From the NCBI RefSeq assembly GCF_002953715.1, contig NZ_CP025016.1, positions 290,351-354,350 on the forward strand: a DNA stretch of 64,000 nt. Direction: 5' to 3'. Below, one piece after another: positions 27,012 through 35,713 of this stretch. A model generated the notes under the pieces. The model saw nothing but the letters and a program-made list of their open reading frames with translations, was not told the DNA's origin and did not search any database. The DNA comes from Rhizobium leguminosarum. GTDB lineage: Bacteria > Pseudomonadota > Alphaproteobacteria > Rhizobiales > Rhizobiaceae. A program made the translations under genes and the position numbers. Position 1 is the first letter of the stretch, and every line of letters begins with the position of its first letter.

Positions 27012-27941
27012 ATGGTTCACAGCTCGCCAGTTCTTCCGCCGCTCGATACGCTCGAGACCTTCGCACGCGCCGCCCGACTCGGATCGTTTTCCGCAGCGGC
27101 CGAGGAAAGCGGCATCACCCACGGCGCGGTGTCGCGGCAGGTCTCCCGCCTGGAGCGCTGGATGGGTGTGCGCCTGTTTGCGCGCGAAGCCCGAGGCGTG
27201 CGCCTGACGCCGGAAGGTATGCGGTTTTTCGCGCGGGCGGAGGAAGCACTCGCGCTGCTCGGCAATAGCGGCGAACGCTGGCTGCCTCGCCGTAACAAGG
27301 CAGTGGTGCGTCTTTCGGTGACGCCCTCCGTCGCCTCTCTATGGCTGTTTCAGCGCCTGCCGAAGCTCGAAGGAAACGAGCTGCATGTCGAGCTGACGCT
27401 CGAACACCGGCTGGCGGATTTCGGCGAAGGTACGGATCTTGCCATTCGCTGCGGCAAGGGGCCGTGGGCCGGCGTGCGTGCCCTGCCGCTCTGGCAGGAG
27501 AAATCGTTTCCGATCGCCGCCCCGATGCTGGCGGACCGGCTCGGGCAGCGCTCCGATGCCCTGTCGTTGCTCGACCTGCCGATCCTGCACGATTCGAATA
27601 TTGAAGGCTGGCGCCGCTGGCTCTCCCGCGAGGGGGTCGACTATACGCCGCGCGGCCACGACCGGCGGTTCGAGGACTACAATCTGGTGATCGATGCCTG
27701 TGCGCAGGGGCTCGGCATCGCGCTCGCGCGGCCGCCGCTGTCGGATGCCGCGTTGGCCACCGGCCGCGTCGTCACTGTCTCGGAGCGGACGCTCGATTAT
27801 CATGTGGCCTTTCACCTGATCCGGCCGGACGATGCCCTTAGAAGCCCTGCCATCGAATTCGCCAGCCGCTTCCTGCGCGAGGCCGGCCATGACGAGGCGA
27901 CGATCGCCGCGTTTACCGCACCCGGCCGAGCGAAAGCGTAG
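27012..27941 (+). CDS. LysR-family regulator (GcvA-like)
   Basis: A regulator of about 309 residues with an N-terminal helix-turn-helix (GSFSAAAEESGITHGAVSRQVSRLE) and a LysR substrate-binding domain of the GcvA/AmpR subtype (FEDYNLVIDACAQGLGIALAR near 220-240). It is divergent from the DMT exporter gene and probably regulates it. The ATG at 27012 and a GTG at 27006 are both possible; no strong ribosome-binding site decides. A resolvase remnant begins directly after its stop codon. Confidence 0.9.
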   Translation: MVHSSPVLPPLDTLETFARAARLGSFSAAAEESGITHGAVSRQVSRLERWMGVRLFAREARGVRLTPEGMRFFARAEEALALLGNSGERWLPRRNKAVVRLSVTPSVASLWLFQRLPKLEGNELHVELTLEHRLADFGEGTDLAIRCGKGPWAGVRALPLWQEKSFPIAAPMLADRLGQRSDALSLLDLPILHDSNIEGWRRWLSREGVDYTPRGHDRRFEDYNLVIDACAQGLGIALARPPLSDAALATGRVVTVSERTLDYHVAFHLIRPDDALRSPAIEFASRFLREAGHDEATIAAFTAPGRAKA

Positions 27942-27959
27942 GCGGATCGGACGGCCCGC

Positions 27960-28164
27960 GCTAGATCGAGCCAGTTGATCTCAGAGCAGACAAACGACGG
28001 CATTGCCGATGCGCAGGCCAAGGGAAAGAACCGCGGCGCGAGCCACTCGATACCAAGAAAGTCGAGGCCGCTGTGAAGCTTTTTAGTGCTGGAACTTCGC
28101 CGTCGGAAACTGCGATGCAACTTGGCCTAGCCGCTCATCTCTCTATCGCGAATGCACCGGCTAG
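27960..28164 (+). pseudogene. serine recombinase (resolvase/invertase) C-terminal remnant, two frameshifts
   Basis: Three frames together give a resolvase C-terminus. From 27975 the reading LISEQTNDGIADAQAKGKNRG matches the end of the catalytic domain and the linker. A one-base loss near 28030 moves to REPLDTKKVEAAVKLFSAG and SPSETAMQLG, the first part of the HTH_7 DNA-binding domain. A second shift near 28125 moves to SRSSLYRECTG and a stop at 28162-28164, the recognition helix. The N-terminal catalytic part is missing. This is the remains of a mobile element or its resolution system. Confidence 0.7.
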
Positions 28165-28196
28165 GTTTCACACGCTCCGAGCAATTGGATTTTCTT

Positions 28197-28967
28197 ATGA
28201 TACGCAACTCCTCGCAAAGCAATATTCTGAAACACACGGTACGATCCGATGCAGAAAAAGCGCGCATTTGTGCCGCTAACAATGCAGACCTGTATCAGGC
28301 GATGTTCCGTGCCCATGGACTGCCTGATCAGCGAACAAGTGCATTTTGGTCAAGCGATGCGATCGCACCCCCCTACTATTCCAACATGACGACACTCGAC
28401 CCGGATGCAACAGAGGAACAGCTGATTGAAATCGGTCGGCTGACAGATCGGCTAGGACGGCGACCTGGTTTCAAAGACGGGTTTTCCAGGCTCGACCTCG
28501 TCAACAAAGGGTTCCAGTTGTTGTTTTCCGCATCATGGATTTGGGCTGAACCTCGCAGAATTTCAGCGCGTGCGCCTCAGGATTGGGCACGCATTCGCGA
28601 TGCAGCGGCACTGGATCGCTGGGAACATTCCTGGAAAGAGTCTGGTAGCCAGACCGACGCCAACGTCTTCACACCGGCCCTGCTTTCCGATCCTAACATA
28701 CATATCTATGGCCGATGGGCCGGCGACGGTTTTGATGCGGGCTGCATCGTAAATCGATCAACCGAGGCTGTAGGGATCTCCAATATCTTTAACCTGACTG
28801 GTACGCTGCAGGCCTTCGGGGATGCCATGTCGTTGGCCACTATCGCCTTTTCACCCGAAGTGCCGCTAGTCGGCTATGACAGTGGCGCAACGCTAAACGA
28901 AATGACAAAGCTGGGCTTCAGGTCAGTCGGCAAACTGAGGATTTGGCTACCTGACGACGGTTCCTAA
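28197..28967 (+). CDS. uncharacterised protein, possible GNAT-like C-terminus
   Basis: A protein of about 256 residues (271 if begun at the ATG at 28152, which overlaps the resolvase remnant). I do not recognise the family. The C-terminal part (GDAMSLATIAFSPEVPLVGYDSG then GFRSVGKLRIWL) resembles the last strands of a GNAT acyltransferase, where a CoA-binding loop is followed by a GF..G..R.W ending. No signal peptide or membrane segment is seen. Base use is slightly more AT-rich than its neighbours and it follows a mobile-element remnant, so it may be acquired DNA. Confidence 0.6.
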   Translation: MIRNSSQSNILKHTVRSDAEKARICAANNADLYQAMFRAHGLPDQRTSAFWSSDAIAPPYYSNMTTLDPDATEEQLIEIGRLTDRLGRRPGFKDGFSRLDLVNKGFQLLFSASWIWAEPRRISARAPQDWARIRDAAALDRWEHSWKESGSQTDANVFTPALLSDPNIHIYGRWAGDGFDAGCIVNRSTEAVGISNIFNLTGTLQAFGDAMSLATIAFSPEVPLVGYDSGATLNEMTKLGFRSVGKLRIWLPDDGS

Positions 28968-29019
28968 GCGTCTTTCTCTATTTGTTATCCAATAGCGTAG
29001 TTTGATGGGAAACCAACGC

Positions 29020-29148
29020 TCACCCACTATGGTGCTCCGGCGGCGTGCCGTAGATATCCCAGATCTTCAGATAGTGTCCAACCAGGATCTCGTCCTCGCC
29101 GGGCGTTACCATTCGAATATCCATCATGTCGTGATCCGGCTTGGGCAT
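29020..29148 (-). pseudogene. N-terminal fragment of a GNAT-type acetyltransferase
   Basis: A 42-codon minus-strand ORF reads MPKPDHDMMDIRMVTPGEDE, continues with ILVGHYLKIWDIYGTPPEHH and then stops. The pattern IR..TP.DE..L..HYL.IWD.YG looks like the first helices of a GNAT N-acetyltransferase, which would need about 110 further residues. Nothing matching follows downstream. I read it as a truncated gene; the assignment rests on pattern memory only. Confidence 0.4.
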
Positions 29149-29224
29149 GCGAGGGTGCGAAATCGCGCCTCAGACGAGATGACGTCCCCGGCCGCGTCGC
29201 GGTAGGGGACGTCACAAGGCCATA

Positions 29225-29746
29225 TCAATTCGCTGGTGTGAGCGTCATCGAAGCGCTACCGGCCGCAACGTTGAGGCCGAGCTGACCGGTCAGGCTGACC
29301 GTCTGCAGATGGATCGAGCCGGAGGTGCCGCCAACCAGGAGATTGGCGCCGACACCGGCGCCGAGCGTCGCTTCGGCGGTGGCGCCGACATAGAGGCCGG
29401 CGAGCGATCCGCGGTGATAGCCGGCCGTCGGCGCGAATACGGCCCAGATCAGGCGGCTGCGCGTGGTGAAGCCAAGGTCAATGCCAAGCTTTCTCACTTC
29501 ACCCGTATAACGATCCGAAAGTTCGTTGCCGACGGTCGACTGGAAGATGCAGTCGGCCTCTTTGGAGGAACCGAGCACGTAACCCGTGCCGCCACCGATA
29601 TCGCAGGTGAGGTAACCGATCTTCACGCCATTGCGCAGGTCCGGCTCTTCATATGTCCTGGTGCCGAGATCGGCGGCATTGACCGCCCCAGCGCCGACAA
29701 ACGTCAACGATACCGCGGCAAAAGCCGTCGCAAGAATTTTGTTCAT
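29225..29746 (-). CDS. DUF992 secreted protein
   Basis: A 173-residue exported protein with a Sec signal peptide (MNKILATAFAAVSLTFVGAG, cleaved near AVNAAD). The mature part has the DUF992 features: VKIGYLTCDIGGGTGYVLGS, a conserved cysteine pair (about 46 and 62) and glycine-rich strands at the end. Function is unknown; these proteins are common in the rhizobial periplasm. The ATG at 29746 follows AAGGAGAGACTT; an upstream in-frame ATG at 29779 has no such site. Confidence 0.88.
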   Translation of the reverse strand: MNKILATAFAAVSLTFVGAGAVNAADLGTRTYEEPDLRNGVKIGYLTCDIGGGTGYVLGSSKEADCIFQSTVGNELSDRYTGEVRKLGIDLGFTTRSRLIWAVFAPTAGYHRGSLAGLYVGATAEATLGAGVGANLLVGGTSGSIHLQTVSLTGQLGLNVAAGSASMTLTPAN

Positions 29747-30336
29747 AAGTCTCTCCTTCTCAAATCGTGACGGGAGCATACCCGGCTACTCGCCACCAGA
29801 TTCGGCAACAGATAACGGACGGAACCGCAAAACGATCCCGAACCGGCATCATTTACGCATCGCATGTCAAAGCGCCTGGGAGGGCGCAAGCGATAAACAC
29901 GCTTACGGTTCAGCTCCCATTGGGACATTTCGAAGGCATCTTTTCGCGTCATCCGGTTATTTCACGATGTTGTCAGGGATGGTTGCTGGAAAGGCACGAT
30001 CCTGATCGCCGTCAGCTCTCGACGAGCGGTATCATGCACATCGCAGGCGCCCCTATTTGGATAGGCATCGATGATCGCGCAGGTTGCCATGCCGTATAGA
30101 TAGCTGTACTGTATCGAAGATACTCTCCGTGCAGCAGTGCAACTGGAGAGAAAACGGCATGATTGCTTGGCATTGCCGCAGAATTTCCGCTTGTTTTCCG
30201 GAATTCTGCTTCTGTTCGAACAGAAACTAAGTCTGAATTTGAGAAATATAATCAGGCGATATTTTCGCGGGGGCCGGACAATCGTACGCCCGCCGATCTC
30301 TATTGGAGATAACGGGTAATTTATCGGGAGGGAAAG
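29747..30336. other. intergenic region with a candidate hairpin
   Basis: This 590-bp stretch has no convincing gene; a 223-codon minus-strand frame here runs antisense into the lipoprotein gene and has no family pattern. GCAGAATT-T-CCG (30178-30189) pairs with CGGAATTCTGC (30199-30209) leaving a single bulged T, a stable hairpin that could be a terminator or a small RNA element. AT-rich DNA near 30230-30260 probably carries the promoter of the next gene. Confidence 0.35.
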
Positions 30337-30585
30337 ATGCGCATACGCAGGACAAACATCATACTGGCGGGATGCCTTGCCGTCTCCGCCTGCCAGTCCG
30401 GCCCGACGTCGCAGGCCGTCTCGGATCGTAATTCCGAATTCGGCTGCATCGCGGGAACCGTCGGCGGCGCGATTGTCGGTGGCTTGATCGGCAGCACGAT
30501 CGGCGCTGGAACCGGGCAGGTGCTTGCTGTCGGCGCCGGCATCGGCGGCGGCGGTTACGTCGGCAACCGTCTGGCTTGCCGCTAA
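30337..30585 (+). CDS. small glycine-zipper lipoprotein
   Basis: An 82-residue lipoprotein: positively charged start (MRIRRTN), hydrophobic segment and lipobox ending SAC (Cys about 19). A glycine-zipper segment follows (GTVGGAIVGGLIGSTIGAGT) of the kind found in outer-membrane small lipoproteins. A GGGAGGGAAAG ribosome-binding site precedes the ATG. It is followed 20 bp later by an EF-hand protein on the same strand, so the two are probably co-transcribed. Confidence 0.85.
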   Translation: MRIRRTNIILAGCLAVSACQSGPTSQAVSDRNSEFGCIAGTVGGAIVGGLIGSTIGAGTGQVLAVGAGIGGGGYVGNRLACR

Positions 30586-30605
30586 TTGGGGAGGGATATC
30601 AAGCG

Positions 30606-30965
30606 ATGAAGACCTTGGCTTTGGTGACCACATTCATACTGTGCCAATGCGTTGGGGCAGTGGCGCAACAACAGCAACAGCCCGGATCAATGTATCAGGG
30701 ACAGATGGATCGGCTTGACGCAAATACCAGCAAGACCGTCGACCGATCGGAATACGAGACCTTCATGGGCACGGCTTTCGGAAGTCTCGACAAGAACAAG
30801 GACGGCAGCCTGCTGTCCGACGAGACGGTGCAGATCCTGACGGTCGAGCAATTCACTCTGACCGACGCGAACCACAACGGCCGCATCAGCCGAAGCGAAT
30901 TCATGCAGCGGGTGATGACGGATTTTGCGACAGCCGACCACGACGGGGACGGAAACCTTCAGTGA
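30606..30965 (+). CDS. exported EF-hand calcium-binding protein
   Basis: A 119-residue protein with a Sec signal (MKTLALVTTFILCQCVGAVA) and several EF-hand loops of the D-x-[DN]-x-[DG] type: DANTSKTVDRSE (about 42-53), DKNKDGSLLSDE (about 67-78), DANHNGRISRSE (about 92-103) and a short DHDGDGN near the C-terminus. The first and last loops are imperfect. It is probably periplasmic and may bind calcium. The ATG at 30606 gives a proper signal peptide; the longer reading does not. Confidence 0.87.
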   Translation: MKTLALVTTFILCQCVGAVAQQQQQPGSMYQGQMDRLDANTSKTVDRSEYETFMGTAFGSLDKNKDGSLLSDETVQILTVEQFTLTDANHNGRISRSEFMQRVMTDFATADHDGDGNLQ

Positions 30966-30997
30966 TGGAGACGTCAAACCGACTGTAGCAATAAAGA

Positions 30998-31027
30998 AAA
31001 ACCCGGCAATGTGTTTCGCCGGGTTTT
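30998..31027. terminator. bidirectional rho-independent terminator
   Basis: AAAACCCGGC (30998-31007) and GCCGGGTTTT (31018-31027) form a perfect stem with a 10-nt loop, A-rich before and T-rich after. It lies between the EF-hand gene (plus) and the DUF1328 gene (minus) and can stop transcription from both sides. Confidence 0.9.
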
Positions 31028-31046
31028 ATACTTTAATCTGTCTGAG

Positions 31047-31211
31047 TTATACTTTTCGCATCAGTCGCATGACGAGCGATACGACGAACAGCACCAGGAA
31101 AATGAAGAACAGAACCTGGGCAATGGAAGCTGAAGCCCCTGCGATGCCGCCAAATCCGAGGACGCCGGCAATCAAGGCCACGACGAGAAACACCAGAGCG
31201 TAGTAAAGCAT
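31047..31211 (-). CDS. DUF1328 small membrane protein (YtjA family)
   Basis: A 54-residue membrane protein. The N-terminus MLYYALVFLVVALIAGVLGF, the middle GGIAGASASIAQVLFFIF and the end LVMRLMRKV fit DUF1328/YtjA, two helices joined by a small-residue linker. AAGGAGATTGCG before the ATG is a strong ribosome-binding site. It is short and easily missed by gene callers. Members are often stress-induced in proteobacteria; the role is not known. Confidence 0.9.
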   Translation of the reverse strand: MLYYALVFLVVALIAGVLGFGGIAGASASIAQVLFFIFLVLFVVSLVMRLMRKV

Positions 31212-31297
31212 CGCAATCTCCTTTTACGTTGCTGCGGAGATAACGGAGGCCGCCCCATTTGGTTCCCGTCCGTGTCACGGTCGGCGCATCGGTTTGT

Positions 31298-31888
31298 TCA
31301 GCCGAAATGAAAGGCGTCGCTGTACGTCCGGTCGCCTTCATTCGGCTCGGGAGGTTCAGCCGCATCGAGATAGGCCTTGAGCGGCCCGGTCAGCACGAAC
31401 CAGATGCTTGCTCCCAACATGAAATAGGCTCCCACCGGATCGTCGATGCGGGCGATGAACGGAAGGCAGGCGGATGCGAACAACACGATGATCCGCACCG
31501 ACCACTCCGCCTCACGTTTGGCGATGGCCCGCGCTCTCAGCGACTTGTATTCCCGGGCGCCGTAACCGCCTCCCCCCGTCTTTATCGCCGAAAGCAGCTT
31601 TCGCGCTGACGGCAGCGCCAGCATGATCAGCGCGGCAACACTGAGCGCAAAAGGTTTGCCGGCCATAACCTGCCCGCTCGCGATCAGCAGAAAGGAGAGC
31701 ACGACGAGATTCCATGTCGGCTCCAGCAGCTCCGGAGGTTGCCGCGTGCGGAGATGCCAACGCCGCAGCAAGCCCGCCGCGCCGTGCAGTAGCGGCTGAT
31801 CGATATAGCGATTGATCCAGTCCATGCCGATGCGCCCGTCCCCGATTGCATGAAGAGGGCTCCGAACACCACGGAATTTGGTCATCAT
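31298..31888 (-). CDS. uncharacterised membrane protein
   Basis: A protein of up to 196 residues with three or four hydrophobic segments (for example WNLVVLSFLLIASGQVMAG, FALSVAALIMLALP and IIVLFASACLPFIA) and a charged C-terminus. I do not recognise a named family. The start could be 31888 or the ATG at 31825 (MDWINRYID), which gives about 175 residues; no ribosome-binding site settles it. It is not closely coupled to either neighbour. Confidence 0.7.
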   Translation of the reverse strand: MMTKFRGVRSPLHAIGDGRIGMDWINRYIDQPLLHGAAGLLRRWHLRTRQPPELLEPTWNLVVLSFLLIASGQVMAGKPFALSVAALIMLALPSARKLLSAIKTGGGGYGAREYKSLRARAIAKREAEWSVRIIVLFASACLPFIARIDDPVGAYFMLGASIWFVLTGPLKAYLDAAEPPEPNEGDRTYSDAFHFG

Positions 31889-31960
31889 CGTGGCAATAGC
31901 CGCTGAATCCGTTCTTCGCGTGGACGAAGCGGCTTGCCGAGACGCATCGATGAGGCCGAA

Positions 31961-31980
31961 GAGGCGAGCCCTCTCGCCTC
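31961..31980. terminator. hairpin downstream of the VOC gene
   Basis: GAGGCGAG and CTCGCCTC form a perfect 8-bp stem with a 4-nt loop about 45 bp after the VOC gene stop (minus strand). There is no long T-run, so it is a weak terminator candidate. Confidence 0.45.
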
Positions 31981-32026
31981 ACGACCCCCTAAATTTGAAG
32001 GCAGCGGCAAAGCGCGCAACAGCTGT

Positions 32027-32419
32027 CTAGCGCAATTCCTGCGCGACCTCCCAGACATGGCCCGACGGATCGGCAAAGGCCGCGGTGCGGCGACCCCATG
32101 GACGATCGATCGGACCATTGAGCAGCGCGACCCCGAGTTTGTGCAGCTCCGCGCAAACCGAATCCACGTCATCGACCTTGATCGTCAGCAGGACGCGTGC
32201 GCCCGAACCGGGGGCTGACACGGCGGATGGTTCGACCAGCTGAGGCGCCTGCGCCGTATTGAGCAGGTTGATCATCGTTCCCGAGAATTTCAGGACAGAG
32301 GATGCCGCGTCTTCATAAACGACGTCGAGCGCAAAGACCTTTTGGTAGAACGCTTTGGTCTCGTCGATATCATCGACGAACAGGGTGACGACCTCGATCC
32401 GATCCAACAGCATGGGCAT
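32027..32419 (-). CDS. VOC family protein
   Basis: A 130-residue vicinal-oxygen-chelate protein: N-terminal VTLFVDDIDETKAFYQKVFALDV and C-terminal AAFADPSGHVWEVAQEL with the glutamate metal ligand. It may be a glyoxalase-like or resistance-type protein; the substrate is unknown. GGAGGAGAA directly before the ATG at 32419 supports this start over one nine codons upstream. Confidence 0.85.
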   Translation of the reverse strand: MPMLLDRIEVVTLFVDDIDETKAFYQKVFALDVVYEDAASSVLKFSGTMINLLNTAQAPQLVEPSAVSAPGSGARVLLTIKVDDVDSVCAELHKLGVALLNGPIDRPWGRRTAAFADPSGHVWEVAQELR

Positions 32420-32517
32420 TTCTCCTCCGTTGCTTCGAGCGGCCAACCGATATCGCTGGCCGGCTCTCCGCTTGTCGATTCGACGCTGACGGCTTCGACA
32501 TGCTGCGCAAAAAACCG

Positions 32518-34140
32518 TCAGCTTCGCAGGCCGGGCGCCTCCTGGCCGGTGCGCGCCACATATTCGGTGTAGCCGCCGCCATATTGGTGGACACCCTCGG
32601 GCGTCAGTTCCAGCACCCGGTTGGAGAGTGCTGCGAGGAAATGCCGATCGTGCGAAACGAACAGCATCGTGCCCTCATATTGCGACAGTGCCTTGATCAG
32701 CATTTCCTTGGTGTCGAGGTCGAGATGGTTCGTCGGCTCGTCGAGCACGAGCAGGTTCGGCGGGTCGAACAGCATGATCGCCATGACCAGACGCGCCTTT
32801 TCGCCGCCTGACAGTACCCGGCACCGCTTCTCGACATCGTCGCCGGAGAAGCCGAAGCAGCCGGCCAGTGCGCGCAAGGGCCCCTGCCCCGCCTGGGGAA
32901 ACTGGTCTTCCAGCATCTGGAAGACGGTGCGCTCGCCGTCCAGTATGTCCATGGCGTGCTGGGCGAAATAGCCCATCTTGACGCTGGCGCCCAGCGCAAC
33001 GCTGCCCTGATCAGGCGCGGTGGAGCCGGTCACCAGCTTCAGCAGCGTCGACTTGCCAGCGCCGTTGATGCCCATGATGCACCAGCGTTCCCGGCGGCGC
33101 ACGACAAAATCCAAACCCTCATAGATGCTGCGGCTGCCGTATTTCTTGTGGACGTTCTTCAGGTTGACCACGTCCTCGCCGGAGCGGGGGGCCGGCTGGA
33201 ACTCGAAGGAAACGATCTGGCGGCGCTTGGGCGGCTCTACCCGGTCGATCTTCTCCAGCTTCTTCACCCGGCTCTGCACCTGCGAGGCATGCGAGGCGCG
33301 TGCCTTGAAACGCTCGATGAATTTGATCTCCTTGGCGAGCATTGCCTGCTGGCGTTCGAACTGGGCCTGCTGCTGCTTCTCGTTCTGCGCCCGCTGCTGC
33401 TCGTAGAATTCATAGTCGCCGGAATAGGTCGTCAACGTGCCCGCGTCGATCTCGATGATCTTGGTGACGATGCGGTTCATGAACTCGCGGTCGTGCGAGG
33501 TCATCAGCAGCGCGCCTTCATAACCTTTCAGGAATTCCTCCAGCCAGATCAGGCTTTCGAGATCCAGATGGTTGCTCGGCTCGTCGAGCAGCATGACATC
33601 GGGGCGCATCAGCAGAATGCGGGCAAGCGCCACGCGCATCTTCCAGCCGCCCGACAGCGCGCCGACATCGCCATCCATCATCTCCTGGCTAAAGCTCAGA
33701 CCCGCGAGCACTTCGCGGGCGCGGCCCTCGAGCGCATAGCCGTCCAGTTCCTCGTAACGCGCCTGCACCTCGCCGTAACGCTCGATGATCTCTTCCATGT
33801 TATCGGCCTGCTCAGGATCGGCCATGGCCGCCTCCAGATCGCGCAATTCACCGGCAACGATGCTGACTGGACCGGCGCCGTTCATCACCTCGGCGACGGC
33901 GCTGTGGCCGGCCATCTCGCCGACATCCTGGTTGAAATAGCCGATGGTGACGCCCCTCTCGACGGAGACCTGCCCCTCGTCGGGCTGTTCCTCGCCGTTG
34001 ATCATCCGGAAGACGGTTGTCTTGCCGGCGCCGTTCGGACCAACGAGGCCGATCTTCTCGCCACGATTGAGCGCTGCGGACGCCTCGATGAAGAGGATGC
34101 GGTGGCTGAGCTGCTTGCTGATATTTTCGATACGGATCAT
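32518..34140 (-). CDS. ABC-F family ATPase
   Basis: A 540-residue soluble protein with two ABC domains and no membrane segment, the ABC-F layout (EttA, Uup, YbiT). First domain: Walker A GPNGAGKTT (about 34-42), signature LSGGW, Walker B VMLLDEPSNHLD. A charged linker of about 80 residues contains the RAQNEKQQQAQFERQQ helix. Second domain: GINGAGKST, LSGGE, LLVLDEPTNHLD. ABC-F proteins act on the ribosome in translation control or antibiotic protection; this one looks most like the YbiT branch by pattern. It is monocistronic here. Confidence 0.9.
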   Translation of the reverse strand: MIRIENISKQLSHRILFIEASAALNRGEKIGLVGPNGAGKTTVFRMINGEEQPDEGQVSVERGVTIGYFNQDVGEMAGHSAVAEVMNGAGPVSIVAGELRDLEAAMADPEQADNMEEIIERYGEVQARYEELDGYALEGRAREVLAGLSFSQEMMDGDVGALSGGWKMRVALARILLMRPDVMLLDEPSNHLDLESLIWLEEFLKGYEGALLMTSHDREFMNRIVTKIIEIDAGTLTTYSGDYEFYEQQRAQNEKQQQAQFERQQAMLAKEIKFIERFKARASHASQVQSRVKKLEKIDRVEPPKRRQIVSFEFQPAPRSGEDVVNLKNVHKKYGSRSIYEGLDFVVRRRERWCIMGINGAGKSTLLKLVTGSTAPDQGSVALGASVKMGYFAQHAMDILDGERTVFQMLEDQFPQAGQGPLRALAGCFGFSGDDVEKRCRVLSGGEKARLVMAIMLFDPPNLLVLDEPTNHLDLDTKEMLIKALSQYEGTMLFVSHDRHFLAALSNRVLELTPEGVHQYGGGYTEYVARTGQEAPGLRS

Positions 34141-34345
34141 GGTTTGCGCGGGAGCCTGGAGAAGGAGATTTTGGCGCGCTTATGCCATGCGAGGAAACCG
34201 CAGGATAGTCCTGTTTCCCACCCTCTCGATCAAGAATGTGATGCCGAAAAGCGTGAGCGGTTTTCGGACGGCATCATGCTCACCTTCTTTAATTTGGAAC
34301 CGGATCGGATATTATCGCGGCTCACGCCAACGGAGACCTGTGCCA

Positions 34346-34675
34346 ATGAGCGTTCGTCCGCCGCAGTCCTTCAGACCATCCGAGCAGAATAAAAACGGCT
34401 TCAACGTCCTCGAATACGAGCTGATGTCGGAACGCGCGGATTCGCTTGGACGTCACGGGCTGAAGGTGGAGGCAGCACTTGCCGCCCTGAAGGCCTGGGC
34501 TCCCGATCGCCAGAGTGCTGAGGAACGCGAGAGGCTTCTCAATGAAGCATCGGACGCCGTCTGGGCCTTTTTCATCCAGCGCGAGATATGCGGGTTGCGG
34601 AACAACCGCGACGCTATTCAGCGCTACTGCATTCCGAATGAAGTGATCGCGAGATTGGGCGCGGTGCGGAAATAA
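34346..34675 (+). CDS. uncharacterised small protein
   Basis: A 109-residue soluble protein, mostly helical, with the core VLEYELMSERADSLGRHGLK followed by a region ending REICGLRNNRDAIQRYCIP. I do not recognise a characterised function; the pattern (paired helices, LGR turn, conserved GLRN) suggests a conserved rhizobial family. GGAGA lies about 9 bp before the ATG at 34346. It is divergent from the ABC-F gene, from which it is 205 bp away. Confidence 0.72.
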   Translation: MSVRPPQSFRPSEQNKNGFNVLEYELMSERADSLGRHGLKVEAALAALKAWAPDRQSAEERERLLNEASDAVWAFFIQREICGLRNNRDAIQRYCIPNEVIARLGAVRK

Positions 34676-34795
34676 CGCGCCGCGACGGCGCTGCCATTGT
34701 CATCGTGGCTGCCGTCCTGCCTTTCTCTATTGGGTGGAAATCCCCAGTGCGGAAAGGTATGGGTTGGTGCCGCACCAACGCGAAAGGGAAGCGCA

Positions 34796-35665
34796 ATGCC
34801 AAGCTCCATCCGGATCGGAAATCAGGATCTCACCGTTGATGTCTCTTCCCTCGGCGCCGAGATGCAGGCGCTGACATCAAGCGACGGACGCTCGTGGTTG
34901 TGGACCGGCGACGCGGCCTTCTGGAACGGCCGGTCGCCAATCCTGTTTCCGATCGTCGGCAAGGCGCCGGATGATAAGATCGCGATCGACGGCACGGTCT
35001 ATCCGATGGCCCAGCATGGTTTTGCCCGCCGCAGCGAATTCGTGCTTGCGGCCTCGACCGCGACGATGTGCCGTTACGAACTATCCGCCTCGGATGCGAC
35101 CCGAGCGGTCTATCCCTTCGAGTTTCAGCTGGCTGTGGTGCATGCTGTCGAGGGCCGGGCGTTGACTGTCACGGCGGAGGTCACCAATCGCGACCAGAAG
35201 CCGATGCCATTCGGTCTCGGCTTCCATTCGGCCTTCGCCTGGCCATTGCCTGGTGCTTCCGGGCGCGACCATATCGTCGCCCTCGACAATGAAGGCGAGC
35301 CGGCGCTCGTGCGGCTGGAAGGCGGCCTCATCAATCCTGCGGCTTTGCCCTCGCCGTTCGATGCCGGCCGGCTGGTGCTCGATCATGGAATGTTCGAGCA
35401 GGATGCGATGATTTTCCCTGATGGTGCTGGCGAAGGGCTGACTTATGGCGCCTATGGCGGGCCGGCCATGCATTTCCATTTCGAAAACCTGCCCAACCTT
35501 GCGCTGTGGACCAAGCCGGGGGCGCCCTTTCTCTGCGTCGAGCCCTGGCATGGAACGGCTGCGGAAGCGGGAGGTTCGAGCGAGCTGTCGGCGAGGCCAT
35601 CGACCACGATTCTGGCGCCGGGCGCGGTGGCGAGCTTCGCCTTCACGGTCGAAATTCCGGAATAG
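34796..35665 (+). CDS. aldose 1-epimerase family protein
   Basis: A 289-residue GalM-like mutarotase (YeaD/LacX branch) with the beta-sandwich pattern of the family: LGAEMQALTSSDGRSWLWTG near the start, GFHSAFAWPL in the middle (catalytic-type His) and CVEPWHG near the end with the catalytic Glu. It interconverts anomers of hexoses or hexose-6-phosphates. The ATG at 34796 follows an AGGGAAG site. Confidence 0.88.
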   Translation: MPSSIRIGNQDLTVDVSSLGAEMQALTSSDGRSWLWTGDAAFWNGRSPILFPIVGKAPDDKIAIDGTVYPMAQHGFARRSEFVLAASTATMCRYELSASDATRAVYPFEFQLAVVHAVEGRALTVTAEVTNRDQKPMPFGLGFHSAFAWPLPGASGRDHIVALDNEGEPALVRLEGGLINPAALPSPFDAGRLVLDHGMFEQDAMIFPDGAGEGLTYGAYGGPAMHFHFENLPNLALWTKPGAPFLCVEPWHGTAAEAGGSSELSARPSTTILAPGAVASFAFTVEIPE

Positions 35666-35678
35666 GGACAGACAGAAA

Positions 35679-35703
35679 CGCTCGCCGGGAAGCCGGGCGA
35701 GCG
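35679..35703. terminator. hairpin between convergent genes
   Basis: CGCTCGCC (35679-35686) and GGCGAGCG (35696-35703) form a perfect 8-bp GC stem with a 9-nt loop in the 48-bp gap between the convergent epimerase and efflux genes. No T-run follows, but the position suits a shared terminator. Confidence 0.55.
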
Positions 35704-35713
35704 CCAGGGGTCT

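Noticed and set aside
29962..30633. 223-codon minus-strand frame
   Set aside because: Covers the lipoprotein gene antisense; composition and lack of any motif argue against coding.
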